64,000 bases of DNA from Sclerodactyla briareus (GCA_026419785.1 JAODTK010002998.1:229054-293053); one strand, 5' to 3'; shown: positions 24,717-36,389, counted from the first letter of the stretch. Notes: generated from the sequence alone by a model not told the origin. Numbers and translations are program-made.

Positions 24717-25620
24717 GAAGGCTTAGTGATTCCTTGACTAGCTCGACAGTCAATGACCTCAAAAGGCATATGCCCTGACCCCAAAACAACAGGGACCAAG
24801 TACTCATCACGGGGAACCTGCATACCAAGTAGAACTTGATTCATCCAGGTAGGGTCAAGTTATCAGGATCACAAGCCAAATGTGCCCAAATTATAATATT
24901 TTAAACAAGTTCCTAATCTTTCACAGCACATGCTAATCCAAACCAAAAAACAATGAGCCCACACACACACACAGGGCATACCCATCAAAACACACAGTCA
25001 CACACACGAACACACACTGTCAAGACTGCACAGATTACTGGAGAGACGTCAAGGAATAACCAGAAAGCCAAAAGGCTTAGTGATTCCTTGACTCTTTCTG
25101 ATGAGCTATAGCCAGACCCAAGTCATTATGGGCAAACATAATGTCTGATAAATTTCCCATTCTTCTTAATCAACCAATAGGGTTCCTGTACTCTTGATAA
25201 GAAAAGCTACCCACTTCATCCGTCAAGGTGGGGTCAAGTATCGTGTTTACAAGCCAAAATTGGCCAAAATATTGACTTTTCACAAATTTTCTATTTTTGA
25301 TCGAAAGTCCCTGCTATCTGACCCCATACAATAGGTTCTGTACTCCCCATAAGAAAGCTTATACACTAAATTTTCACTTGATCTGACCACTGTTCTGTAC
25401 TTATCGTGTTTTTCCAAGTTTTTCAGACCCTCACCTCTGGTGACCTCAGACGTTCTCTGACCTGACCCCAAAACAATAGAGTCCATGTACTCATCATGGG
25501 GAACACACATACCAAGTACGAGCTTCATCCATTCAGGTGGGGTTGAGTTATCATGTTTACAAGCTGGGTGTCACATAGGCACACACATACATATCCTGTC
25601 TTCAAGTGGTCTAATTTTTC
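24717..25620 (+). repeat. Repeat family A, longest copy
   Basis: Starts 'agaaagccaagaaggcttag' then 'tgattccttgac', the same opening as at 15,970 and again within this copy at about 25,060. Internal sub-repeats carry 'gaccccaaaacaa', 'tactcatcacggggaac', 'ataccaagtagaacttgat', 'catccaggtagggtcaag'. It has (CA)n at 24,961-24,972 and ends about 25,620. The opening phrase occurring twice means two tandem copies. Confidence 0.7.
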
Positions 25621-25639
25621 TGTTGGGCTATGTTTGGGG

Positions 25640-28600
25640 GGGAGCTTATTCCACCTGGAAATGGTCTTGGGAAGTTACGGTGAGTTGCCACCTGCACCAA
25701 CATTACAAGTAATATTCGCAAAGGACTGAGAGTTAGTCCGAGTTCGGCTAGTATGGGGGACAGAAATATTATGAGTAGGGACCACAAGTTTGTGGTGCAA
25801 AATTTTATGACAAGTGAAAAGAATAGTTGTATTACGGTCTACATTCAGGGAAGGCGTTCGGGATGACACAATGTCAGTAATGCTTTCAGTTCGCCTGAAG
25901 CACCAGTGACAAAACGCCGGCCCGGAGATTGGATATTTTCCAGTTTTCTTTTACTCGTGATAGATTCAGGGGACCAGATTTGGGAAGCATACTCTATTGG
26001 GGACGCAAAGAGATGAATATGCTTCTTTGTCTTAACATGGGAAGGACAGCTATGTAAATTACGGGAAAGAAAATTTAAAGACTTTGTTGCACTTTTGCAG
26101 CACGTTATTTATGTGGGGGGTCCAGGAGAGCTTTGAGTGCATGGTAACACCAAGGTAGCAAGAGGACTTTAAGATTCAAGGTTATGTCGACAGTTTAGAA
26201 GTTAAAATTTGAAGGCTGGTTCAAAGTGGTAGGAGGTAAGAACATAACATTTGGTAGGTTGAATTCAATACACCAGTAGTAGCCCATTGAAGATAAAGTG
26301 TCCAGGTCAGATTGAAGAATATTTTAGTCGCTTAGGAGATAATCAATCTGCCGATAAAGGAAAGCATCATCGGCAAAGAGCCTAATTTGAGAGGAGGAAG
26401 GGAGACACACATCAGGGAGGTCATTATATAACATAAAAAAACAGCAGAGGGCCAGGACAGTAACTTGGGATCCAGACTGACCATGCTCGACTGGAAGTTT
26501 GGCCCATCAATAAGAGTAACACTGGTCCGAGTTTGGGGATAGGAGTTAGCCCCGTTGAGGTAACTGCCCTTAAAACCGTAAAAACTCAGTTTAGAAAAAG
26601 ATGCTTGTGAGATACTGTCCAGGCTTATAAAAGTCCAACAGATACCACGACCTATGGAACGATTATCAAGGGAGGTCCAAAGTCCATTACAATCTAGGAG
26701 AAGATGAGTTACAGTAGACCTGTGTTTACGAAACCCATGATTGATGAGGGGTGAGTATATTATTTGATTCGAGGTGGTTCATGAAGTTTGCTTTACCTAC
26801 AATATGCTCATCAAGGCAAGGCATTTACTGAGGATGCGTTATTAGAGAGATTGGGCAATAGTTTTTTAACATAGATTTTGGGACCTTTCTCGGAATTGGT
26901 GACATTTGCCTCTTTTAATTCGGTCGGGGAAGGTACCAGTGTCTAGTGAATTGTTGAAAAAGGGACCCACTTACAGGAGTTATCTCGGTAAGCAACATTT
27001 TCAGAATTACGGCTGGTATTTCGTCAGGAACTTGCTTTTTTCGTTTTATTTCTGAAGTATTTGAGAACCATTTCAGTAACAACAATTTTAGGCATGGATG
27101 GGAACAGGATGGGCCTTTATCAGGAGAGGATTTGTGGTCATTTGAGGTAAAGACTGATGTGAAATAGTCATTCAAGAGATTAGCTTTAGTTTTAGAATCT
27201 GTAATGGTTTTCCTTGGTACTTCGGAAGGGATGCCATGACTGGTCTTTCCTTTGACTTTTACAAATTTAAATAGGTTTCTTATTTTTCATTGAAAGTAGC
27301 TGCTCATCAAATAAGTGTTCTGTAATTCCAATAGGATTCTTGAATGGTCTGTCTACTAGTCGGAGTAATGAATAAATGCTGGTCGTCATGAGGTCGTTAC
27401 CTTTTTCGAGGATGGACTGGTAAAAGTGTCTGCTAAGTAAGTTTCTTCCTGAGAAAAGATGTAATCCAGGGATAAATATACTTTCCTGAGATGCTTTGGT
27501 GGGGATAATTGTTTTTTGACTCTCAAGAAGAAACAATTTAATATCATTGAAAGGTTTTCATTACATTTCTAGTGTGAGATTTTTGCAGGTAATTTTGTAG
27601 CCGAGTTTGATGCAGCTAATTAAGACCAGGATATCACTATTTTTCCCTGGAAGATTTTCCTAGGAGTTTTCCTCTATTTACTGGATTGGTGGCACCGAAT
27701 ATTCGGTCACGATAATGCAATGGTCCGTTTGCGGTGCTCAAGCCAGGGATGGTCAAGGTTAGTAAAACAGTATCTGGTTGTTAGTGGGCCACGAATCGAG
27801 GATGGAGAGCCACGGGTGGGGGTTGAAACCATCTGGTCCAAAGAAAAATCTGACACAATATCGATCAATTTACTGCAGATTCGGTGGACAGCCTCTGGTT
27901 CATTAGATATTGTAGTCCAGTCGATGTCTTTCAAATTAACAGTCACCCCATAAGTAGATGGGGGTAAAGTTGTGATCTTTTATCAAATATCAGTTAAGCT
28001 CTGCCGAGCATGTCGATAGTAGAAGTGGGAGTTTTGGGGGTCTTAGAAACCCGAATATAAGAGATTGTTGTGATGCAAGCGATATGGACCCATTTGATTT
28101 CAAGTGTTGGTGTCATCCATTACTTTCGGTGCGAGGAGGAAATCCGTACGTAGGATGAGGACTCCCCCCCACCCTGAATGCGTATCTTTTCTAAAAAGAC
28201 TATAGAATTTCAACCTTTAGATTTGATTCATCAAGTTTTGTCTCAAAACCCAGTATGATATCAGGGGAGTATCTGTCTATCAAGCAGCAAATCTGGCTCT
28301 TTTGTTTTGCGGAACGAGACCAATTGAAGTTTCCCACAATGGCGACAATTTCGTCCTTTTGTTTGACTTGGTTTTGGGCTAGTGTGGGGTCTGGTAGATC
28401 TTGATCATGAACGAGGGTGGCGTGAGTGGGCTTATTATGTTTGCCTCTGGGAGAGGAAGCCAAAGGGCTAGACAAACGATCAGAGGTATTTGTAGTCCAA
28501 GTTGCTGTGCCGGGTGTCTGAGTCACGGTCCCTATGTCAAGAATGCGAAAGGAATTTGAAAGTTCTAATGCTGATTTCAGTGAAGGGTGGTGTGAGGTTG

Positions 28601-28790
28601 GAAGCGTCACAGACATGGCAAACCCAGGCAAAACTTTCATTAAGCTGGGTATATTTATCGTAAGAGGTTTTTTTTTCCCTCGCTCATGTCAGTGCATTTC
28701 AAGTGGTAGTATTGATTACAAACCTCACAGTCAGCGCTCTTTTGGTTTGGTCCAAGTACAATTCTCACCACACCCCCCCCAAGGCCAGGT
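25640..28790 (-). pseudogene. Near-full-length but broken CR1/L2-type LINE (PHD finger, AP endonuclease, reverse transcriptase)
   Basis: From 5' to 3' on the minus strand I see the following landmarks. A PHD-type zinc-finger piece reads CEVCNQYYHLKCTDMSE (28,729-28,680) and is followed by FAWVCHVCDASN. The AP-endonuclease start has IVAIVGNFNWSRSAKQKSQ and SPDIILGFETKLDES (about 28,350-28,215). An endonuclease middle reads DIDWTTISNEP and STPTRGSP (27,930-27,810). A linker, LNDYFTSVFTS (about 27,175), precedes PDEIPAVILK (about 27,030). The reverse transcriptase has STVTHLLLDCNGLW (about 26,725-26,685), catalytic FADDAFLYR (FADD at 26,377-26,366), YLGVTMHSKLSWTPHINN (about 26,150-26,100) and a C-terminus near 25,640. 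Order and spacing match CR1/L2/Jockey elements with an ORF1-like PHD module. Frameshifts and stops are numerous. The 3' tail is not distinct. Confidence 0.92.
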
Positions 28791-29039
28791 CTGAGTTTCG
28801 GTCAGGAATTTGATTTCAGTGTCACCAGCTTGAATCAGGAGTGAGTTTATCATAAAGGCAGAGAGCTAGAACTTTGTCAACTTTTAAAAAGTGGGGCTTT
28901 CTTCTCCCGTTTTGGGGTTTGAGGGACCAATTGGAAAGGAGGGGCAGTTTTATGGGAGTTCTAGGAGTAATTGTTTTCAAGGACACATAAATGCTATCAA
29001 TCCATTTAAACAAACGGGACATCCATTTCCTAGCAAATA
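28791..29039 (-). other. Possible 5' extension of the LINE
   Basis: A 66-codon minus frame (29,022-28,822) lies immediately 5' of the PHD-like piece. It is Lys/Pro-rich with no recognisable motif and could be 5' leader or ORF1 remnant. Confidence 0.3.
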
Positions 29040-29350
29040 GCTGCAGGAATATGGTCCAATGAACATGAAGTTGGTTTGATGATCAAACTATTTTGCAAAA
29101 AACCTAAAAACACTCAAAATGGGGTCCAATCGGGTGAAAATAAACGTTGGTCTCAAAATGAATGCACTGTCCCAAAACCGAGATCGGTGATGAAAATTTC
29201 TTGTGAAAAAAAATAGACAGCCGCCGGACTGGGTCTGGTGGGAGGAAACTATCAGTTGGTCTCAGATGATCCACGTTTGAAGCACGTAAATCTGTAATGG
29301 AGAAAAATGTTCGAACCCATCTGGCATTTCTGTGGGACGATGATGTGTGC
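29040..29350 (+). repeat. Repeat family E copy
   Basis: Contains 'gaacatgaagttggtttgatg', 'cactcaaaatggggtcc' and 'gagatcggtgatgaaaatttc', the order seen in the array at 13.1-13.5 kb, then 'gacagccgccggactgggtc'. About two diverged units. Confidence 0.5.
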
Positions 29351-30293
29351 AAAGTTTCGAACCACGGGAGTAGTTGTAAAGTTTAAGCATAGACTAAATA
29401 GTCGGGCGGTTAGCTGCCGCGCATGCCCCATGAAGGTCTGTTGTGTCCTGTGAATAGTGTGCATGAAGGATCCATTAGAATATATTGGTGCTTGAGTTAA
29501 TTGAGCAATACGTGATTAATTGTTGGCCTTTTTGTTTTTAAATGATAGCAATGTGAAGTTTGCACTAGCCCTCCAACAACAAACATTGCAGTGTTTTTAA
29601 ACAGTTTGAATCTGTTCATGACCCCGCAATGTTATTTAACACACTAAGTTCAGTCTATCATACTGTTTAATATTTTCAAGACATTGTATGACAGAGAAAA
29701 GAGAAAGAGCTTTATCGTTCTATTGCTCATCAAATGGGGATTATGTTCAGCAAGCAAAAACTAATCTAGAAGCATAATGCACAAAAAGAATATTGGCTAT
29801 TGTAAAGGCAGGCAATCAACAGTAAATTGTGGATTATCCATTTGATTACCCCCCCCCCCCACCTCGAGGTTAGGTTGCAATAGCGGATGCACTCTGTCTG
29901 CACTTTCATTCATTGCTGGAGTACATCGAACTAGATGTGTGCTGATCCTGGGATAAGAAAACTTAGACAATTAATTAATTAATACGTGCAGTATGTGGGT
30001 ACCGGCATGAGCCTACCCATATTGACCATCGTAACATACGTGAGATGGCGCTGCACCTGAACTTCAATGATTTTAAACAGATTCCGTATAGCTATAGCAT
30101 CTTCGACTGAGGATGGAGAAGTGGAGATTGTTGTAAAGCAAAATAGCGACACCAATTTTGATTATTTAATGTTGTTTTTCATGTGAGGCAACCTCAAGGA
30201 AACGGATTATTAGAGATTTTGAAAACACTTTTTCGGCTATAGATCTAGGCGACAAGTGCAGAAAGATGGAGGTGAATACCAGACAATGTCATG

Positions 30294-30333
<40 letters not shown>

Positions 30334-31140
30334 AGGGAAAGAATATGCAAGTAGTGATAAGCATATCATTATTTAGCTGGACTTCGAAAAGCTCAATTAG
30401 ACTGGTTTAATGCTGAACCATAGGCTTCATGTTTAGCTACTCAGCCCAGTCTACCGTTGTCAAGAGAAACATTGTCAATGGAATGGATGACTTTGGATGG
30501 ATTTTAGGCGAGAAAAAAAGCGTGTCAGTCTAACCGGGTTGCCCCCGGCCTAATCCCCCCCATTCTGTTTGAATCATGAGAATGCAGACCTGGCAGACTA
30601 CACCCCATATATGGAAATTAACTCAAGGATTATTCAAAAATAACTAATTTGTAACAAATTTGTATTTTTATACATGCATAATAATTTGCTAATACATTTA
30701 ACCCAATACCCATCCATCCATATAATTATCTTGTGTGGTTATTTATTACATGATGTAGATGCAGGCTAAGTCGTATAGAAAATGATTGAGCATGGGTGGA
30801 ATGTATGAAATACTCCAGTAGCAGGATGTCCAGGTATGCAGTAGTGGACGGTGACTCATGGTGACTTCAGGCAAATCATCATCACATTTTTGCCGTGCTT
30901 ATGTCTATGTCTTTCCATCAAGAGAGAAACAATTCTTGACCCCATATCTGCAAAGATTGTGAAGTCAATGGAAACAACAACTACTGTCTTCCATAACCAA
31001 AATAATCAACCTCTCTATCACAACAGAGTGTGGTATCGATTTGTGGAGAAGGACTGTGGTTCACTCTCTTGTTAGAAACATCCATCCCTCTGAGATGAGT
31101 AACTTGAGACCTGTTAAGTAATCTCCAGTTTATTTCAAAA
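29351..31140. other. No gene; homopolymer G and C runs
   Basis: Holds a C run at 29,850-29,859 and the long G run at 30,297-30,332. The phrase 'ggcgagaaaaaaagcg' at about 30,508 resembles the outer edge of family B copies. No exon or RNA gene seen. Confidence 0.4.
30297..30332. repeat. 36-base poly(G) run
   Basis: Uninterrupted run of 36 G. Such runs form G-quadruplex structures and are prone to slippage and sequencing error, so the true length is uncertain. Confidence 0.85.
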
Positions 31141-31149
31141 CTGGTCGAG

Positions 31150-32470
31150 AGTGGTAGTTGCTATTCAGGTCCTAGATCACTGTAATTATACCACTGTGCC
31201 CTGCCGTCTATCAATCTGCCTGTATAGGACCAAACAATCCACCGAAACGGCCCTGCTCAGTATTCAGTAACGAAATAAGTGAGGTCTATTGACAAACAGA
31301 GAGTGGTGCTATGGTCCTTTTAGAGTTGAGCTCCGCCTTCGATACGGTGGACCACTCCATCTTGCTCAGGATTCTTGAATTTGAATTTGGTATCAAAGGC
31401 ATTGCTTTACACGTGGTTCGCCAGTATCTTAATGTATAGATCCCTCAATAGGTTTCGTAAATGATATCATGCTTAGGATGGCGATGTTAAATAAGGAGTT
31501 CCTCAAGGTACTGGTCTAGGCCCTCTATGTTTCATTCTATACACTGCCTCTCTGTTGAAAGTAATAGGCAATTACTTTGTTACTGCCTCTGCTTACGCTG
31601 ATGACACACAGTTTAGTTATAGTTTCGTCCTTCCGTGAAGATCACTCTGAGGTTGACGCTTTTCCCGTATGGAGAAGTGTGTCTCGACATCAAGGAGTGG
31701 AGATTTCACATGAGATGAAACTGAATGTCTAAAGACTGATCATCTTAATTGGAACCCCTACCCAACTTAATAAGGTTCAGACTAGGTCTGTCTTCGTAGG
31801 CAATACCCATAGCAGCCTCACGTCAGACAGAAATTGTTGTGTCATATGTGACCAGTAACAGAGATGGCATCAGATGTTGACAAGGTTGCAACAATGGTAT
31901 TTCTATAATTCACTCTTGGAAAATTGGGAAGCAAACAATGTATGCGGACATCAGAGTATTCTGCAGTCCATTATTGTGTCCATAGTCACTTGAACTAGTG
32001 CAACAGTTTGTTATATGGTATACCCTCCATTTAATTGCGTTAAGTTGAACACCTGCCCAAAATTGTGCTTGCATGTCTGGACGGTCGGTTTGCAGAAATG
32101 CTTGACTTTAGGACGTCATATACGAAATATTCCGCCATCCCAAACTGGTGGACCTATTGATTTCAGGATCAGGTTTAAGATACTACTTCTTGTACACAAG
32201 TGTCTCCATGATACGGCTCCTGCTTATTTAGCTCAGCTAATTTCAACTTCCATGAATCCCCGTTATACTCTGAGATCTAGTGACGGGTTAGATCTCATGA
32301 TCCCTAGAACTAGCCTGAAAACATATGGAGCGATATCAGGCTTTCTCTGTTGTGGGTCCTACCCTCCAGTCTCCAAAACTAACTTCTTTTGAGTTACTTA
32401 TGCTTATTTTTGTGCAGCGCCATTGAATACCTTGTCGATTTTGGCGCTTATGGTAATGTATTATATTATT
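31150..32470 (+). pseudogene. Decayed CR1/Rex-like LINE, reverse transcriptase to 3' end
   Basis: Landmarks in order: LLELSSAFDTVDHSILL (31,318-31,368), GVPQGTGLGPLCFILYT (about 31,498-31,546), catalytic YADD at 31,594-31,605, then 'DFRIRFKILLLVHKCLHD' with 'APAYLAQLI' (about 32,160-32,245) and 'YTLRSSD' with 'IPRTSLKTYG' (about 32,263-32,330). The SALPxxW-like end is degraded. It finishes with a 3' tail 'gcagcgccattgaatacc' and a TTA-rich microsatellite at 32,455-32,478, typical of LINE tails of this class. The endonuclease is missing, so it is 5' truncated. Many stops. The longest remaining frame, 32,015-32,392, is the intact C-terminal piece. Confidence 0.9.
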
Positions 32471-32478
32471 ATTTATTA

Positions 32479-32854
32479 TACCATTCATACTATCGCTTAT
32501 TCAAAAGTGTTGTTCTAAGTTTGTGTAATGGGGTTTAGTATCACACTATCGCATATTTGTAACCTTGGGGCCACGTTCAAAACTTATGTAACTGAAAAAT
32601 ATGTCACCAAGTCATCTATATAGTAATTTTCTCATTTGGACCTATGGCATAGGAATCCTGAATACCATGATGGTGAGTACTTGCCATAGGGCTGTAAGAT
32701 CACTAATCACATCTCATGATATTTGTTGTCAGTAATATATTTCATCATATTCGATTCATCTTCAAATCTTACAGAAGAGGTTGACCCTTATTAATCATGA
32801 TGCCGCCCCACAGCGGAATCTCTACCCGGAGAGAACTATTATCTAAGTGAGGGA
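32479..32854. other. No gene recognised
   Basis: AT-rich flank of the LINE; nothing supported. Confidence 0.35.
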
Positions 32855-33085
32855 CGGGCAGCCTTTTTGTGTTCCAGAGGACAGATCCTGACCATTTCAT
32901 GGGCCAGGATGGGCACCCTTTCCTTGTTTGAGGGCCGGGTCATACTTTTTCATGGGCACAAGATTGAAGCCTTTTTTGTTTCTTGCGCTGGGCATGACCT
33001 TTTCGTGGGCCAAGAAGAAATCTTTCTTTGTTACAGAGGCCAGATCATGATCTTTTCATGGGTCAAAATAAATTTAGTGAGATTA
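32855..33085 (+). repeat. Four-copy minisatellite, ~55-60 bp unit
   Basis: Unit 'ttgttccagaggccag', 'atcatgaccttttcatggg', 'ccaagatg'. Copies begin about 32,868, 32,925, 32,980 and 33,030, with moderate divergence. The plus frame at 32,867-33,100 reads through the array because the unit has few stops; I treat it as non-coding. Confidence 0.7.
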
Positions 33086-33229
33086 TCTAGGAAGAAGTGA
33101 GTATCTCAGGTCAATTCATTGGTGCTGGAGTTTTTCGAGAAAATATTCTGCTCTGTGCTCATACTAACATTTGATAGGACATTGGTCATGTCCACGTTTT
33201 GAAGAGTCCAACATACTTTAAACTGTGCC

Positions 33230-33800
33230 CAAATCCTGCAAATCACACAAATTAAATTAACCTCCAGTGACTCCAACACTTAACCTCAGGTGTCCCAGGA
33301 CTAAAGATGGGCCTCATCTCCCAAGTCGGGTGAACTGTTCAGTTTACAATGGACCATTTACTGAGTTTGGTAAAATCAGCACAACTTTGAAAATTTGCAT
33401 AATTATGCAAATTAGACCCTTTTATCAGCATATTTTTTGCAGAAAACCTGAAATATCAGAGCACCAGTTTACCCGCTCTTGTGTTAATAACTTACATCCA
33501 CGGTAGCTCCTACGTCATAATGCACTTTGTGTAAGAACTTTAAAATTACATAGCTCCTATGGTTCATTCAGAATCCTGCTAAGGAGTCAAGCAATAAATC
33601 ACATAAAATAGGATACTTAGCCTTCTGAATGGGATGTCTATAATCCCAAACCCTTATCAGACTGAGCACACAGAATCTCTGATGCTATATGCAATTTCTT
33701 CCAATATGCTCTTTGATTTCAGAGTGCAAACATACAGCCGTGACATACCTGATGCATACACACACACACACACAATGAAGTGATCGTAGAGTTTCCTTCA
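33230..33800 (-). repeat. Repeat family B fragment with (CA)n
   Basis: Shows 'ctgagtttggtaaaatcagc', 'gaaaatttgcataattatgc', 'aatcacataaaatagg' and ends in (CA)n at 33,757-33,772. The palindromic 'gcataattatgc' is shared with 50,400. Confidence 0.45.
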
Positions 33801-34530
33801 GATTAAATACACTACTAATATACCTGGCATCTGTCTTTAATCACTATTGTGAAGCTACTGTTGAGGTAATTTACAGGGCAATTTGCAAACGATGGAAATA
33901 ACATAAGCCATTATTGTGCATTTCTTGCATGCAGCTTGTTCTCAAGAATTAAGCAACAGTTCGTACTGGAACTGGCCTCAACACTGGTGCCACCTTGGAA
34001 ACTACATTTAGTGAGATCTTGACCACTTTGTGGCCTGATCCCACTCCACGTGAGTGGACTGTAGTCACCATACTGGTGCTACCTTGGTGAGAGACCCTCA
34101 GGTAACCGATGTGACCTTTAATCATTATGTGATACTAGAGTCTAGTCTCGCCCAAGGAAGGTAGAGTTGTGATCGACTGTGGAAAATACCTGGCAACGCC
34201 TAATGGAAATTGATTCATATCCAGACAGAACTGATATGTTAACCATAAAGCCCTCTGAGTCGAGGGTCTGAGTAAGATCTCTCGACATCTTCGTCCTGTG
34301 AAAATCTACCTCCGGGAGTCAAGGCTGTATATACGATGTCACCAGGACGGGAGTAGGAAGGAAACAACAGTCAGTAGTAGGATTCTACCACTACCAGAGT
34401 GTCAGATGAAGATACAATCAACCGTGTTGCCAAACTGCTGTGAAGCCAAAGTTGCGGGACACATTATTGTTTCCATTGAACCTCAAATTTGTTATCCTCT
34501 AAAAAGGTCTCCTGAACACATTGTTAGCCA
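33801..34530. other. No gene recognised
   Basis: Contains a loose repeat 'acactggtgccaccttgg' / 'atactggtgctaccttgg' at about 33,984 and 34,072. The frame at 34,298-34,543 shows no domain. Confidence 0.35.
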
Positions 34531-34592
34531 GCTTACCTTTTAGCTTCAGCCTCTTCCAGCTTACCTTTTAGCTTCTGCCTTTTCCTGCTGAT
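34531..34592 (-). repeat. 28-bp tandem duplication of a 5' splice site
   Basis: The sequence 'gaagctaaaag/gtaagctgg' occurs twice, the GT donors lying at 34,564 and 34,536, exactly 28 nt apart. The second copy would lengthen the exon by 28 nt and shift the frame. Confidence 0.75.
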
Positions 34593-34658
34593 ATACCTCC
34601 TGAGCCACCTCAACCATTTCTTCCTCCTCTGAGCCTGTTCGGGGACGGGGTTGGTCGT
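34565..34658 (-). CDS. Internal exon of the uncharacterised minus-strand gene
   Basis: 94 nt between an AG (plus 34,659-34,660, within 'cgtacag') and a textbook donor AAAAG/GTAAG (GT at 34,564-34,563). It begins with two bases that complete a Gly/Asp codon left open by the exon at 36,025-36,389. It leaves two bases completed by the first base of the exon at 24,675, so both junction phases fit. It encodes about 31 residues, DQPRPRTGSEEEEMVEVA then QEVYQQEKAEAK, an acidic, probably helical segment. The acceptor has a weak pyrimidine tract, so its exact position is less certain than the donor. A second frame (MAENVSVQTTN...) is open too, but its phase does not fit the neighbours. The donor is duplicated 28 nt downstream. 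Confidence 0.55.
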
Positions 34659-34739
34659 CTGTACGCTCACATTTTCAGCCATATATATCTGTCTGGAGTC
34701 ATCAGCTTCTTCATGCATCATGGAACATCTATGAGAAGC

Positions 34740-36000
34740 AACATATATCCACTGTCACATTTGGTCTCATCCTGCGAATATTGGGGTTTGGCTTCCCTAT
34801 AGGGTAAGTGGATCACTCCACGAGCGCAGGCTAGTTTGCATAGATTGCGGAGGGCAGACTAGGTATTGTTTGTGCCTTGTGGGCTTATTTAGCGCCGGGC
34901 CGGTGTTTGGGCGTTGGTCACTTTGGCTCTATCTGTCGTTATGGGAGCATGGTCTCGTTAATTCAGCAGACACTGACAGCTTACATATGTTGGCATGGTC
35001 GTATAGACCATGTGGCCTATAGTATGTTTCATTAGACGGTTTGAGAGGACAAGTGTTGTATATTCGTTATCATGTGGAGAGCAGTTTTGTCATGTATTCT
35101 GAAGTCCAAAACAAGTGCGAGTACTGTTATTTATTTATTAATAGGGAGTTGTGACGTATCTACAATAGATTAGTTGGTGAATACTGTTACAATGGGTGGG
35201 ACTATAGTTAAGGCCTTTTAGGGATTTTCCTAAGAGAGGAGAACCTAATAGTTGGAGGGGAGAGGGGAGAAGGGAATGCTATGTGGAATAGTTATAGGGT
35301 TTTCACAATCATGATATTGTTCAGTTCAGATGTAATATGTGTAGGTTGTCAAAACATGTAGAACAAGTGATATCAGGCAGGACGAACAGGACAAGTTGAC
35401 AGTGAGTTGAGCTTTAAAAATACCACAATGTACGAGAACATTATCAGATTCCCCCAATGGTTAGTTACAATCTAAGCGGATTTCATTTCTTCTTCGATGA
35501 ACCAAAAGCCGAGAGGCTACAGAGGACCCTTGGTTGAACGCAGAACTGAAAGCTATGCAGCAAATTTGATCCTGACCAAGCAATGCATTTGGAACTGATT
35601 GTTTCTTTGTGTTTAGGGCACTGGATTGTCCCCCAACGGGCAGTGCCCCAGACTTTCAGTTTGGAGGCCCCAGTGATGTCACACACGGAAACTCTGGGTA
35701 AATTTGTGATCCCCATCCTCCCCTCTGAGTAATGTTTGAATTACTACTTCTCTTGCAGTAGAATTATCCCCAGGAATGAAGGCTTCCTCTCTGAAAAATA
35801 TTGACAAATCCAAATTTTGTCATATCCCACATATCATTCAGGGGTAGGGGGAGGGGTGAAAAACAACATTTTATGGGGGGAGGGCGACGTCACCGGTTCC
35901 TACATGAAGAGCCCAACTGAACTAGGTTTAATATTTTAGTACTTTCTGACCCAGATCAACTGTTAGCTGCAGCTTACATGCTTCACTCGCACGACCCTTC
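34740..36000. other. Inferred intron, no other gene
   Basis: Sequence between two candidate exons of the minus-strand gene. The 77-codon minus frame at 35,716-35,483 has no splice context that fits. G-rich words at about 35,845-35,882. Nothing else supported. Confidence 0.4.
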
Positions 36001-36024
36001 AACAAAATCCTGTCAAAGCCATAC

Positions 36025-36389
36025 CTTCAATGATCTCTGGCTGGATTATCTTGACTTGCTGCTGCTGAGATCTAGCCTCTCCTACGACTGCTACCACATT
36101 CTTGTACACATAGACTCCCTGCTGAGGAGGTGCCATCACAAACTGCACCCTCTCCTGCTCTTCAGCAACAGGGCTGCCCATCTCCCCCTCATCACCTTCA
36201 TCTTCGATCGTCTGGAAAGACTGGGAGTCAAAGTCCCGGTCTTCATCTCCGCAGTGCGGCGCGAGACAGGATACCTTGGTCGCTGGATGAGATGGTGGGG
36301 GCTCGTCAGGGACGTGGAAACATCTCTTCATCCTGGTCTGAGGGATGCGCCTGATGGCAACTGGCCGGGAAGCTGCTGGAATCTGTGGT
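36025..36389 (-). CDS. Internal exon of the uncharacterised minus-strand gene (acidic, Gln-rich)
   Basis: 365 nt bounded by acceptor TTATTTTATCCAG (AG at plus 36,390-36,391) and donor GAAG/GTATGG (GT at 36,024-36,023). Open throughout in one frame, about 121 codons. The protein begins PQIPAASRPVAIRRIPQTR, a basic proline-bearing stretch. It continues with DEPPPSHPATKVSC and an acidic DEDRDFDSQSF..EDEGDEGE run, and ends in a hydrophobic-plus-Gln segment (VYVYKNVVAVVGE, then QQQQVKIIQPEIIE). GC content and codon structure differ clearly from flanking DNA. Phase out (one base) fits the exon at 34,658. I know no family with this combination; acidic and Gln-rich patches are common in transcriptional regulators. 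The plus-strand frame over the same interval is the shadow. Confidence 0.7.

Larger units (their letters stand above)
24676..34564 (-). other. Inferred 9.9 kb intron carrying several retroelements
   Basis: Bounded by GTAAG at the 5' side (34,564 downward) and a polypyrimidine-AG at 24,676. Inside are a family A repeat, a 3.1 kb minus-strand LINE, a family E repeat, a 36-base G run, a plus-strand LINE, a minisatellite and a family B fragment. Intron status rests on the phase-matched exons at each end; transcript data are not available here. Confidence 0.5.

Noticed and set aside
32867-33100. 77-codon frame with repeated motif
   Set aside because: Product of the 55-60 bp minisatellite, without start context or homologous domain.
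33960-34110. Possible 5S rRNA-like segment
   Set aside because: Only short words resemble 5S rRNA; the internal control region is not recognisable.
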